This document shows, one piece after another, positions 49,031-61,826 of a stretch of DNA of 64,000 nucleotides; the first letter of the stretch is position 1; each line of letters starts with the position of its first letter. The translations under genes were made by a program, and so were the position numbers. This DNA comes from Gordionus sp. m RMFG-2023. Taxonomy: Eukaryota > Nematomorpha > Gordioida > Chordodea > Parachordodidae. The stretch lies in assembly GCF_954871325.1 (NCBI RefSeq), contig NC_088779.1, positions 2,978,846 through 3,042,845 of the forward strand, written 5' to 3'. Under the pieces are notes generated by a model. It was not told the DNA's origin. It saw nothing but the letters and a program-made list of their open reading frames with translations, and ran no database searches.

Positions 49031-49469
49031 AAAAATCACGATTTTTAATATATATTATAAATATATTTGGTAGTGCCTATACAAATGAAAAATTAAACAA
49101 AATACAAATTTGATAGGTAGTAGTCTTTAGCCTAAAATATAATATAAAATTAACGCCTCGGACAAAGTTTAACAACAAAAAGATATATCAGAAAAAAAAG
49201 TATACGTAAAGTAAAAAATAAAAAAAAGTATATGTAAAAAATATAAATATATATAAAAAATCATTTTAAAAAAAATGATCTTAAAAAAATATTATATTTA
49301 AAATTATAAATGTAAACTTTTTATTAATTCAACAATTATAAATACAACTAAAATAATTTAATAGTGTAATTAATTATAAATTTAAGGGAAAACTCAATAA
49401 TTCATACAGAAATTTGTAATTGAGAACATATGAAATTATATTTTATTTAAAATTTATATGCGATGACGT

Positions 49470-50335
49470 AAGTAGACGCCTTCTCTTGGGTCTCCTGATT
49501 TAGTTCTTAAGGCTCTGCCAAGCTTTTTAATTAGGTTAAGAGCCTGGCTTCCAAATTATGTTAAGGTTGTAGTGACAACTGGCACGAATTTATATTCATC
49601 AGGAATATCCACATATATGTTCGTTTTAAAATCTTTTGTATATTTTAACTTTATTGATGTTGGAAGGTAAGGTGAAAGGGGGTCAGAGCAAGAAATACCA
49701 CGCTAAAAATCAGCCATTCTCCCAAGGAATTTGTGTAATTCCATAGGGTCATCTGCCACCAGTAAAGAGACCAAGGGGTTCTAGAGTGGCGGGAAATCCA
49801 CGGACTGTAAAGCCCGTTTTATAAGAGCATTACATCTATTAAATCAGATTGAACATCCACTGCTAAATATTCATCAAAGGTATTGACGGACAGTTTGACT
49901 TACTTGCTTCTTTCAATTGCGCACTCATATGAGACTGAGGCTGTCACATTTGCGAATGGCTACTGCAAAGCTGAATTCTTGGTTTGACAACTCAAGGTCA
50001 AGATTTTTAGAAGGAATAGCGTATAGGTATTCATATCTAGAACCTTGGTTGAGGGAGGCTAATAAGGCATGATCCTCAGAGAGAAGGGTCAAAAAGAGGT
50101 AATCAACGGACCTTGAAATCATCAGATTATCTCAATCCTTTTGTTTATGGGAGGGTGGAGGTTGACATTCATCGTCGACTGAGACTTTCCATATAATATA
50201 AGCATCGTCAAGCAACGCATCAGGCAAGAATAGGTGATCAGTTATTATTTTGGAGCTTGCCATTGGACGAGATGAAACCACTAATTTAAGGTTATGGGTG
50301 ATCGTGACCCCATGCCTTCTTTTTTGCAGGGGAGA
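49470..50335 (-). mobile_element. Retroelement ORF remnant (RT-associated C-terminal part)
   Basis: Minus-strand pieces resemble the region that follows reverse transcriptase in a common class of animal retroelement ORFs: LNQGSRYEYLYAIPSKNLDL with AVAIRK, then a LEPLGLF..G and IPWENG stretch, then YKFVPVVTTTLT, LNLIKKLGRALRTKSGDP and LRHRI. The copy is broken, with several breaks, and looks old. The exact clade is not certain. Confidence 0.55.
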
Positions 50336-50438
50336 GTGGCTTGATGCGAGTTAAATTTGAGATTAGTTATTTTCTCCAAAATTAGTAATAATAAGATAAA
50401 AATTAAATAATTTATTATTACTAAAATAACACATTGCC

Positions 50439-50476
50439 TCCTAACCCTAACCCTAACACTTCACTAACCCTAACCC
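50439..50476. repeat. Interstitial telomeric repeat (CCCTAA)
   Basis: CTAACCCTAACCCTAAC, a short interruption, then CTAACCCTAACCC: about four to five TTAGGG units in inverse orientation. It lies between the retroelement remnant and the hAT copy. Confidence 0.8.
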
Positions 50477-50593
50477 ATTTAACCAGATGTGTACATTGCC
50501 GAAATAACCAATTCACCCTGCCCACCACTATTTAAGACATTGACGCTAACAACAGAATCATAATTAAATTTCCAGCTTAATGATGTATAGTAT

Positions 50594-51789
50594 TTAGACC
50601 TGTGCGCCGACAAACTATCGGCGGCCGGCGCAATTTTCAAAAATTCCTATTGACGGCCGGCGGCGTGTTGATTTTTAGCCGCCATCAACAAAATAAATTT
50701 AATAATTCATCTTGATCCTCATTAGCTATATTTACTACCTGATTATCATCATTCTCAATAAGTTTAGATGTTTTATTATAAATTCTGAAGCTGAACAATT
50801 TTGCTCTATTAGATACTTCGACACAATTGCCAATTTTTGAAATCTTGGATCTAAAAGAGAAGCCAACACCTAGATAATTTTAAATAAAAAATAAAAGAAT
50901 ATACTTATATATTAATACTTGCAGATTACACACCAAAAATCGTAATGCAAGTTTTTTAGCATATTTTTCTTAAGTGACACTATCATTTACTATTAAATTT
51001 ATTTCTAAAAAGTAACACCAAGTTTAAGTAGGCCCTTTTTGTACTGAAAAAAATTCGATAGTTTCTTTAAATTTTGAAAGAAATGCTAATCGTTCTTCTA
51101 CCAGCTCAGATTTAATTTGATAATTTGAGAAAGTGCTTCCCAATTCTTTTCAAAACATTATTAATTAAATTCTTATTTAATCCAGATATGCTTTCTAGCA
51201 TAATTAATATACTATGCCAACGTGTTGGGACATTTAATTTTAAGGTTTTTGCGTGGAATTATTGTTATTATTATCATAGGAATTGCCAATTTGAAAACTC
51301 CGGGTATGGATCAATGCTATCAAGATCTAACATGTCTGATGTTAAATCTATTTTACTTAGACATTTTTTTGATCTTCCTCGAATTCAATTTCAACCTCTG
51401 CAGTTTTATATCTTAGAGCAGTAATAATTTTTCTAATTCTTTTGCAAAAAAATTTCCAGACTATGAATTTTTTATTATCCAGAGTTAGGATAATAAAATT
51501 ATTTATAGAATTATTAAATGTAGATACATCCATTTTTTTAAAATATGTAAAATTATGGTAACTTTTGGAAATTTAGATTTTTGATTGATTGAATTCTATA
51601 ATGACGTCAATATAATTTATGATTTTAAAATAGTCGAAAATAAAAATTCATCAAAATCCTGATTGACACTAAAAAATTACAACAGTGATGTTCACCAATT
51701 ATTAGAATAAAAAGGTATGAAATATGAAAGAAGTTTCTACGCCGGCCATGCGCAGCCGATATAAAAATCCCGGCGCACAGGTCTAACAG
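50594..51789 (-). mobile_element. hAT-type transposon, decayed, GC-rich ends
   Basis: Ends TTAGACCTGTGCGCCG and, inverted, TTAGACCTGTGCGCCGGG; TATAGTAT (50586-50593 and 51790-51797) repeats at both sides as an 8-bp target duplication. Minus-strand pieces include LNVPTRWHSILIMLESI (the RW motif of hAT transposases) near 51180-51245 and a LLDPRFKKL-like segment near 50830-50860. Frames are broken. Confidence 0.75.
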
Positions 51790-51799
51790 TATAGTATAT

Positions 51800-53190
51800 T
51801 TTGATATATATTTTCATTTTCAGGATATAATTAAAAAGTTAATTGATGTTTAAATATTTAAGAAAACTTAGAAAATTTACTGATAATTCTTATTCACTAT
51901 TTAAATTTGCAGTCTAATTCTTTTTTTTTTATTATTATTAAATTTCAAACAAAATAATCAGCTCGAAAGATATTTTTTCCTTTATAAATCAGGTATTTCC
52001 ACTAATCAAGTTAACAATCGATTTCAGATTCGATTAAAATGTTATGGGTAGTAAGGGAAAAAATTTTTGCTATTAATACCTTTTGATATATTTAAATTTC
52101 TAATATACGATAGATTGTATATCACTTATAAAATAGTTAAATTTACAAAATATTTAATTACATATTTTGTTTAGAAAAATAAGTTTCCCAGTAATCGAGT
52201 GTTTGTATTTTGATTTTGTGATCTAAAATTTAAAAAAAAAACCCCAAATGTGATATGAGCAAATTGCCCATTGGTAGAAGTCGCAACTGGCCGAGAATAT
52301 AAGATCACCGAGGAGTTTATATTTTGTTAATTTTTTAAAAAAAAAAATTATTATTTGGTAGAGGTAAGCAGGTTGCTATCTATATTAGTGGCGAAGAATA
52401 AGATTTTAATAAATGATTTGTTTAATGGGAAATAACACAATTTAAGGGATATTTTCCCATGGGAAGGAACAATTTATGACATTAATTGTATTAAATTATT
52501 TAATAATAGAATTAAATTCAAAAAAATATAAACGATTCGTTCTCGTTATTTGTTAAACAAAATATTTTATATTATTTTATTTTTATATTCCCAAAACCTT
52601 GAATCACGAAACGGTTTATTTTTCAAGAGAGAGTGAATAATCACAAAAAAAAATACCTTTATATCCCAGCGTAAAATAAATAATAAAAAAAATTGATTGT
52701 CAAAATAACCCCAATTTCACAATCATATATAAACATTTTTAAAAAAAATAAAAATTTTAATCACTAATTCCCTTTTAAAAATATAAAAAAAATAATATGA
52801 AGTATGTTATGTACTTAAATTTGATATTTAAGGAGCAGTTATAAAGACTTGATGGGTGGTGTAATAATATTTATGTTTTAGGAATAATGGGCATAACCGT
52901 ATCGATATTCTATATTCGTTCTTTGGTTCCACATTCTCAAAAATGTGATAAGTCTTTCCCCACTTTAAATTTTATATATAAAAAAAAAGATTAATATGAT
53001 GTAAGAAATTGTTGTTTTCTAAATTTAGAATTGCCAAAAAAAAAGAGATTTTATTAGAAATTTTAGGGTTTATGACAGAATTTTGATAACTGGAATAGCA
53101 ATTTATTGAGAGTATTATAAATATTATTCTGCTAATTAGAACCTCTTGACCCAGTTAGTCTCAAATCTCCGAATTTTTATAGAAAAAAAA
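51800..53190. other. Intergenic AT-rich DNA
   Basis: No exon, RNA gene or clear repeat supported; long A and T runs only. Confidence 0.4.
53102..53107 (-). terminator. Polyadenylation signal AATAAA
   Basis: AATAAA on the minus strand about 90 nt after the stop codon of the modular extracellular gene (53194). Confidence 0.45.
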
Positions 53191-53193
53191 ATA

Positions 53194-54662
53194 CTAAATT
53201 TTGCTATTTACTATTGTAGCCTTTTTTGAAAAATTCTTTCCCGGATAGGTGGATACCATTGAAACGCAAAATAATTTAATTTCGCTAGCAAAATCCCAAA
53301 ATACTTGTACAGCCAATCCGTCATTTAATTTAATCATACGCGCCATAGATATCGTTGCATTGAGGGAGAAATCACCTTCAAAATGATGCATATGTTATTA
53401 ATTTATTTATGAGCAATTCGATATAAAAAGTACTGCACTACTAGTATAACTTATATTAGAGGTCAGCGCAATAAATTATCGTATCGGGGTCGGGTCTAGA
53501 ACCTATCTCAAAAAAAATTTTTCACCGGTTCGCGCCGACCTTTAATTTATATATGTGATAAAGAGCAAATGAATTGATTATCGATGTTCATAGATTGGAT
53601 AATTATATACTATAGCAATTTGTAAAAAAAATGAATATGAATTAGAAATAGGAGTAAAAAAAATTTTTTTTTCGATTTTATTAAATGCATACCTATTTGG
53701 ATATTTCCTTTAAATCTTACATCTATAATATATAAAAAAAAAATTATAATAAAATATAATTTTCGTAATGGTTTTTCTTTAGAAGGAAGGAAGAAAATTA
53801 ATTCTGAAATTTTCGGGACTTTATCATTAGCTTTTCCTTAAAGTTTTTTTTTTTTTAAATCTACGAAACAGATATTTTTCTTTACTAAAAATTTTTATTT
53901 TATTTTAGCTGTAATATAAAATCAAAATATTAAACATCCTAGGACTTGTTTTCACATTTATTTTTGTTTCTAAATTCAAAAAAAAAGTAAAATTTCTCTC
54001 TCTCTTCTCTTCTCTTCTCTTCTCTTCTCTTCTCTTCTCTTCTCTTCTCTTCTCTTCTCTTCTCTTCTCTTTTTATTGTTTTAAAATGTTATTTTTAATT
54101 TTTTTAAATATACCTGAGCAGGACCTAAAAAAAATCTATTTAATGCATAGACTAAATTTGAAAAAAAAAATATTATTCTTAAGCCCATCTGGGACTTTTC
54201 TCAGTTCTGCTTGGATTTATTTTGGGGTATAAAAAGTAAAATATTTATTTTATTAATACTTACCAACTTGGTAACCTCTTGGAATTTCATCTGTAAAAAA
54301 AAATCATTAATAATTAATAATATATAATTTCCATAATAATTTTATTTTAAAGGGAATTTTTATCATCTAAAATTCATTAAAATTTTAATGAGCATCAAGT
54401 AATAAAATAAAAATAGGGAAAATTTAACTCATCAAATAGTTTTCGTTTAAGGCATCAAAAATATTTGATTCGAAAACTTTTTACTTATTTTATCGAAAAA
54501 GACGAAATAAATTCATTCTAGGCCAAAACATATTTCTGAATTCTTCAAAAATTTATAATTAGGTTTTTTTTTAATGTTTTAAAATTTTTGAAATAGGTTT
54601 GCGCACAGCATCTACAAATTTATTTTCATAAAGGCTTTGTTTACATAAATAAAGTTATTGCT

Positions 54663-54755
<93 letters not shown>

Positions 54756-57700
54756 TTTCTTTCTCTTCTCTTCTCTTCTCTTCTCTTCTCTTCTCTTCTT
54801 CTTTTATTCTTTTATTCTTTTATTCTTTTATTCTTTTTATTGTTTTTATAAGTTATTTTTTCTAAAATTTTGAAAGAAAAATTGATAGTTCCTCTATTAG
54901 GCCCGATATGTAAATTGAAGATTCGACAATAATGCTTTACAACAAAACATTATTAATTAGATTTCTATTCGCTCCAGATACGTTTTACGAGCATGACCAT
55001 TATATTATACTATCTGGTTGGGACATTTAATTTTAATGCTTTCATTTAAATCACATTATTGTTATTAACATCTGGAATCGCCAATTTGAAAACGGGTATC
55101 AGGTTATAGATCAGCGCTATCAAGATCTAGCATATCCGATGCTTTTGTTGCATAGGCTTTTTCTTTGACGACATTATACAATTACAGGAGTAATGTGACC
55201 GATTGGAAGAAAAATTATGGCGCCAGCTTACGCCGCCTTTATGAATATCGGAGGGGAGCCAACTTGATTTTCCTAAACGGAGACGTTATCGGTATGATCT
55301 AAAATTCGGTAGTCAGCCTACGCTCATGTCTAGAGGAGAGGAGAGGAGAGGAGAGGAGAGGAGAGGAGAGGAGAGGAGAGGAGAGGAGAGGAGAGGAGAG
55401 GAGAGGAGAGGAGAGGAGAGGAGAGGAGAGGAGAGGAGAGGAGAGGAGAGGAGAGGAGAGGAGAGGAGAGGAGAGGAGAGGAGAGGAGAGGAGAGGAGAG
55501 GAGAGGAGAGGAGAGGAGAGGAGAGGAGAGGAGAGGAGAGGAGAGGAGAGGAGAGGAGAGGAGAGGAGAGGAGAGGAGAGCGAGAAACAAATTTTAAAAA
55601 TATAATTTTAGCAGAGGCCTGCCAAGATTATATATAGACTAGATTTTGAAAAAAAAAGAAATTTATTCTTATACCCGATCTGAGACTTTTCTAGCTTCCT
55701 GCCTGGTTTTATTTTGGGGATGTAGTAAAAAAATAAATAAAAAATATGATTTATTAATACTTACCAATTTTGAATTCTTTCGTTAATTCCTGAACTGTAA
55801 TTTATATTTAAAAAAAAAAAAATAATAATTCATAAATTAAATAATTAGTTTTAATGAAATTTTAATCACGAAATTTATTAAAATTTGTGAACATCAATAT
55901 AATAAATAAAATATGAAAAATTTAACTCATCAAAATACTTTTTTTATTAAGCTGTGTGGGGGGGACATCAAAGATATTTAATTCGAAAAACTTTTCACTA
56001 TTTTATTCGAAAAAACACGAAATACCTTTTATTTTACATTAAGAAAAATTTTTAAAAAAATATGGACAAAAAATTATTTCTAAATTCTTCATAAATTTAT
56101 AAGTTAAATTCTTCAGATAATTTCTGAATAAAGGTTCTGTTGGCAACTATATACTTATATAGAATCAAACACAATAAATATATCTTTTTAGGTCTTTGTT
56201 TCAGATAATTGCTTCTTTCGATATAAACGTTATTTTTTTCTTAGGTATATTTTTTTTTAACATTAAAAAGGTATTGGTTCTTTTTTTTCTAAGATGCACC
56301 TCTATAAAAAATCAATGAGCCAAACATAAATTTTTAATTATATTCTATTATATAAAACGTGATTCCAAGTTTAGTTTCATAGAATATGATAAACTTAAAA
56401 TTTTATAATTTAAAATTCTCATTAATTTTAATGTTAAAACTGAATTTAAAGCACATTATCTTAAGACAATAAAACTGAAATTGTAATTTCCAAATTATAT
56501 ATAAGATACATTATAATTTTTTTTTTAAATTTGTTTTATATAGCAAAAGAATATAAAAGATTAGCTTATTAACATTAAAATACATGTATATCTCTAAAAT
56601 TTCTCCCTATATGAGGCTATAATATCTGCGATAAAGGCCTGGGTTTCAATTAAGGGAAAATTATTATAATATTAGATATGAGTATTTATCATCATAATAA
56701 AAAATAGAAAATAAGTCAAAGAGGTTAAATATAAATTATATATCAGGTCATTTATTTACGATTAAAATAAAACACGAAACTCTCGTACTATTATGAACCC
56801 CATACATTTTTACTTAAATCCAATAACTAACCAAATGAATGCATAAGTAATATTACATTTGAATGTTCGCCTAGAGGAGATGTGTCCCTTTGTATCGTTT
56901 TCGTATTGGGTGTAAATGTTTAAGTAATATATAGAATCTAGATCCAAATCTTCAATTTTAAATTCGTATCGTTCCTATTTTATTTGTGTGAAATAAGGGG
57001 AAAAAAAATATATATATTAATAAATAAATATGGTTTAAATAAGAGATTAGTATAATGTACAATTTGTATATTTTAATAAAAAATAATAAGAAATAACTGT
57101 TCCGTTAATGAATTTGATAAGTTGGGTATGATATCCGCCAAATCCTTCCAAAGTACAATTGAAATATTTTATTGGAAACTCAGGGATCAACGGATCAGGA
57201 GGTAAGAATCTTATCGTTACATTGTAAGAGTCTTGGATGTTATTTCCATTCATCAATTCGAGTGTTAAGTTTCTTATGCCATGAATTGAATCATTTTGCA
57301 TTTTACAGCACGTGCTATTAGGTTCGAATTCTATATTTTTGTATCAAAAGTAAATCGTGAGCGTAAATATTTCTTAAAAAAATCAAAAATATATTATATT
57401 GCGTATTTCAATATTGTAAATAACTAGTCCCGATCATAGAAATCAATTATATAAAATAATCGCTAAAACAAATTAAATTCATATACAATCCTCATTAAGG
57501 TTGTTTTTTTTAGCGTAAATTAGAAATTGATAAAAATTAAAATTACTCATATTTTTTCAAATATAAACTATTGTATTATAAGACTTTTTTTTATATTACT
57601 CGTTAAAATTTTACTTTCAATATCCAGTTCCATCACATCAAAGCCTACCAAACCAGAGAATAGATGGTAGAATCATAGAATCAATTTGATAGCGTAAATA

Positions 57701-60700
57701 AATTGAAAAAAAAGCAAGAATTAAATTAATGATATAAAAATCTCAAAAAAACATTTTTTCTAGTTATTTACTTAGGCATAATTATTCTCAGAATTAAGGT
57801 TTATTTTATTTTACAGATATGAGCTATATAAATGTTAGCGAATTTCAAAAAATACACTTCCTTTATATGGGCATAATAATAAAAAGGTAGATTAATGCAA
57901 AAGCAATTTCAAAATATTTTTATTCGGGATATTATGTAAAAAAAAAATTAGTCTGAAATAATTTTTCAAAAATATATATTATCTTCGATTTATAACAGAG
58001 ATATCAGTAGATATCATCTATTATATGGCTAGGCCCGGTTTAATTGATTCATTTTCTAAGACCCGGCCTTAAATTTTTAAATTTTTTTTAATCATTTGAA
58101 TCATTTTGGCTGTATTATGCAAGTTCTTTTCAAACTATGAAATTAAAAAAATAGTTTTGGTCAAGTTTGTGCATCCTTCACATTTCTATTTGCGGTAAAG
58201 AGAACAAATTGCTTAAATCATATTTAACTATGTGAAAAAAAAGAAGTGATTTCTATATAGAATAAAGAAGGAAATATTTGATTTCATTAATACATACCCT
58301 TCTCGATACATTTTGGTAATTTCTGATCTGTAATAAATTACAAAAAAATATAAATTTTCCCATTATTTTTTTGAAATGAATTTTATAGTTTGAAAAAAAA
58401 ATTCAATAAAATTCATATGAATAATAAATTAAATAATTTTAATAAAAAAAATTAGGGAAAAATTTTAAATCGTCAAATAGTTGGCATTAGGATCTGTCAA
58501 AAAGTTTTCAAAACTTTTTTATATAAATTACACGAAAAGATTTTATCATCAAATAAAATAAAATAAAATTCTAATTCCGAAATTCCCCACTTTAAAGCTA
58601 AGTGTCTTGAATAAGGCCTAAGGTTAATATAATATTAGATATCAGAATTTATCACCAAAAATACAATTATAAACAATTCAAAAGGTTGTTTTATAATATA
58701 AAGTATATTTTTCAATGTTTAGAAATAAAATACGAAACTTGGCAAATCTAAAGACTACATTCTATTTTACAACAACTAAACAAATGAATATATAAGAAAC
58801 ATATATTAATTTTTTACATTTGAATTTTTGCATAACAGAAAACTGTTTAGTGGCAATATTTTCGTGTTGGTAAAAAACTTCTATGGAATATGTTAAAGCT
58901 TGTTGTAATTTTCCTATTGTAAATCGATATTGTTTCTATTTTAATTTTAAAGAAGAAATAAAAAATAAAAAATAAAAATATATTAATATATATATAGATA
59001 ATCATCATTTTATATGTTTCCTATATTAAAATTCTATATTTAATAAAAAAAAAAAGCAGAAGTAACCTTGAGCTGGATAGAATAATTTCTAATAACTGGG
59101 ATACGATTTCTACCCTTATATTTATACAATGTATATTTGATTGAATTTTTAGGGTTCATCGATTCATGAGGGAAGAATCTTCCAGTTAAATTATACTTGT
59201 TATCATCACTTTCCACTAACTCGAGTGCAAAATTTTTTATGCCAATAATCGAATCCTTTCTCATTTTACAGTAGATGTCATTTGGTGGTAATACTATATT
59301 TTATTTAGAAGTAGATTAATGCGTAAATAATTCTTTTAAAATAAAAATATATAATATTGCCATTTTTTACAATTGTCAACTAGTTCCAATCAAAGAAATC
59401 AATTACATAAAATCGTGAAAAATTCATATACAATCTCGATTTACGTTATTTATCAGCATAATAATAAATTATTAAAATATCTTTAATTATAAATCAAAAT
59501 AAATTCTTATATTATTTCGACTGTTATTAAATTTTGAAATAATTTATTGTAAATATATATTTTTACTCAGTAAACTTCCATAGATCTGATCCAACGTATC
59601 AAAGCATATCAAGCCTAGGGAATAGAAGATTTGTAGAAGTTAATTTTTTTGATAACATAAGTTGAAAAAAATTTACATCGTTATATAAAATTGAAAAATA
59701 TTAAAAGAAATAAGGTTTAATAAATAATATCAAAAAAATTATTTTCTAGTAATTATTTTAACATAATTTTTCTTAGACAGAGAGTTAAAAAATATTTATA
59801 GATATGCTCAGGGCCTTATAAAAATTTTACGGATCCCAAATCCAAAAAAAAAATTCTCTTTTAAATACATGATAAAGAATTTTCAAGATGTCCTTTCCTT
59901 TATATTTGTCAATCACACTGATGTTCATTATATCTATTTATAGAGGTAGACCTTTTCCTTTCCATTTAATAAATGTTATTTTTAGTGTCAAAAAAGTCCT
60001 TTAGTGTTAGAATCTCCAATTGCATAATATTATTTTAAAAATCCTGATTATCCCTTTTTAAAATTAGACTAGAGCTTTTTAACAACATTAGCCCATCGAA
60101 TTTTAGACACAACCTACCGGGGTAGCAGCTAGACTAAAAGTATCATGATATAAACTGTGTAAGAATGATAAGTATTCGAGCAGAAAATGTCGATATTTTA
60201 TTTCTAAGTTCATGATCATGAGCATGCACTGACCCTCCTCTCTTACCATCATGATTCAGAGGAATACACACAAATTATATTTCAATGAAATAATATTCAC
60301 TGAAAGCTTAATCGTCTATTAATTGTATTTTATTTAAAAAATTTTATTTAAAATCTTTATGAGAAAATAAAATTTGCAATAAAATATTAATATTTTGTTA
60401 GTAATAAAATATTTTAAGCCACGTTTAATTTATTTTTTTGTTTGTTTTTTTTTCAAGAATAAAAAGGGTTTTTTTCACCCCTTACATATTTCGTTTTACA
60501 AATTGTTATCTGTATGGTAAAATATTTGTTATAGGCTTGATTTTATATGGTAGAAGCCTAATTCCCTCTCTGTAATAGGAAACAAGAATTATTTTATATG
60601 ATTACGTAATGTATAATTAATTTTATAAATTTGAATTGATATTTGGTGTGGGAGCCCTGATAAGACCTTTGGCAGCCCGGGGCTAAATGAATTAGGCCTC

Positions 60701-61826
60701 GTGTCTATTTAAATAATCCAATTCATTTAAATCCCCCAAATCAAATATAAATTAAAATTAGATAAAAGGAAGGCTCAAAGTACCAAAAATATTAATTAAA
60801 AGGGATTGCTTAACCATAATAACAATGTGAAAAAAAATATGATTTAGATATATATAATAAAAAATATTATATTTCATTAATACATTCATTACATACCCTT
60901 TTTTATACATTTTGGCTTCTTTTCATCTGTAAAATAGATTTGTATATATAAAATATAATTTTCCATAATTGTGAATTAATTTTATTATTTGAAAATTCTT
61001 AAATTACAAATTAATAAAAAAAAATATAAGAAAAATTAAATCATCAATCAAATAGTTTTCATTAGGCTCTGCCCTATCTCCAAAACAAAATAAAATTTAA
61101 TTATAAAAACTTTCAACACGTTTATATAAACATGAAAATATTTATCGATGTAAAATTTTCCTATATAAAGTTCATTCTTTGATAAGACCTGGTAAAGTTA
61201 GTATAATTATAGATATCAGTATTTATCACCAAAATACAAATATAAACAAGTCAAAATATTCTTTATAGTATAGAATATTTACTTATGCTTAGAACAAAAT
61301 ATGAACTGGCATATCCAAATAATACATTCTATTTTACACAGATAAACAAATGAATAAATAACTATTTTTATATATATATTAATTACGTTTGAATGTTTGC
61401 ACAACAGAAAACTGATTAGCTGTAACTCCATGTTGAAAGAAAACTTCTATGGAATATGTTGAAACTTTATCCAAATTACCAATTAGAAATGTGTACTGTT
61501 TCTTTTTTTTATTTTAAAGGAAAATTAGGTTACACATATATATATATATATATCGATAATCATTATTTTATAAATTTTACAGATTATGACCTTTTGGGAT
61601 TTGATAGATATATTTCTAAGAAGCGAGGTACGTTCCAAATCCACATATTTATACAGTGTATAAAAATATTTGATTGAATCTTCGTGGTTCATCAATTCAT
61701 GAGGTAAGAATCTTCCTCTTATCTTATACAAGTGGGAGTAATTACTTCCCAGTAAATTGAGTGTAAAATTTTTTATGCCGTAAATTGACTTTGCCATTTT
61801 ACAGTATATTTCATTAGGTGGTGATA
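53194..61826 (-). CDS. Modular extracellular (FN3-like) gene, 3' part
   Basis: Eleven exons in transcript order: a3 61591-61826, b3 61387-61501, c3 60897-60926, a2 59067-59293, b2 58818-58935, c2 58298-58327, a1 57098-57330, b1 56857-56974, c1 55765-55794, c0 54264-54290, terminal 53194-53375. Phases agree throughout (a enters in phase 1, a-b phase 0, b-c phase 1, c exits phase 1). Each a exon encodes YCKM or CCKM, then SI.GI.N..LEL and (in copies 2 and 3) GRF.PHE; each b exon encodes Y.F.I..L.....Y.I....Q, the strand pattern of the second half of a fibronectin type III domain; each c exon is nine residues with two copies reading PKCI.K. N-glycosylation sequons are frequent (NLT, NVT, NCT, NGT). 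No transmembrane segment is seen in this part. The 5' end, including any signal peptide, lies beyond the window. I do not recognise the specific protein. Confidence 0.72.
53455..53560. repeat. R3 repeat scrap
   Basis: AGAGGTCAGCGCAATAA then CGGGGTCGGGTC and CGGTTCGCGCCGACC with a poly-A/T spacer. Confidence 0.4.
53994..54071. repeat. TTCTC pentanucleotide microsatellite
   Basis: About 14 uninterrupted TTCTC units after a short CT run, in the intron between the terminal exon and exon c0. Confidence 0.9.
54659..54840. repeat. Compound CTTT / TTCTC / TTTTATTC microsatellite
   Basis: About 22 CTTT units, then TTCTC units, then repeats of TTTTATTC. Long open frames here (FLSFFLSF type) are artefacts of the repeat. 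Confidence 0.9.
54895..55245 (-). mobile_element. hAT fragment related to the 50.6-kb copy
   Basis: Shares ordered words with 51120-51360: TTATTAATTA, CCAGATA.G..TT, GGGACATTTAATTTTAA, GGAAT.GCCAATTTGAAAAC and CTATCAAGATCTA. Lies in the intron between c1 and c0, where an a/b exon pair would be expected. Confidence 0.6.
55332..55580. repeat. GAGAG pentanucleotide microsatellite, about 249 bp
   Basis: Nearly perfect array of about 50 units. Because 5 is coprime to 3 it gives long open frames on both strands (RGEER and LLSSP repeats), which are not genes. Confidence 0.95.
58010..58090. repeat. R3 repeat scrap
   Basis: GGCTAGGCCCGG and AGACCCGGCCTT words in the intron between c2 and a1; a similar scrap at 62458-62590 sits at the equivalent place upstream of a3. 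Confidence 0.4.
60120..60860. repeat. Segmental duplicate, downstream copy
   Basis: Matches 63060-63960 in order: ATATAAACTGTGTAAGAATG, GAGCAGAAAATGTCGATATT, ATGAGCATG, CAAATTATATTTCAA, TTGGCAGCCC. Exon c3 follows immediately (60897-60926). Confidence 0.75.

Larger units (their letters stand above)
46810..49115. mobile_element. TTAA/tRNA-like MITE, inverted copy, split by hAT
   Basis: 46810-46916 (TTAATGATGGC start, then TGGTACATACTACCAAATAC) plus 48859-49115 (tRNA-like part, then TTTGGTAGTGCC and CAAAATACAAATTTG) correspond in inverse orientation to the 34.35-34.72 kb element. The hAT copy separates them. Confidence 0.65.

Noticed and set aside
50439-50476. True chromosome end
   Set aside because: Only a few units, with ordinary sequence on both sides.
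51125-51424. Plus-strand open frame
   Set aside because: Antisense to the hAT transposase remnant that reads on the minus strand.
54658-54873. Phe/Leu/Ser-rich open frame
   Set aside because: Translation of CTTT and TTCTC microsatellites.
55326-55637. Long open frames on both strands (RGEER and LLSSP repeats)
   Set aside because: Produced by a pure 5-bp microsatellite that is open in all frames; no gene signal.
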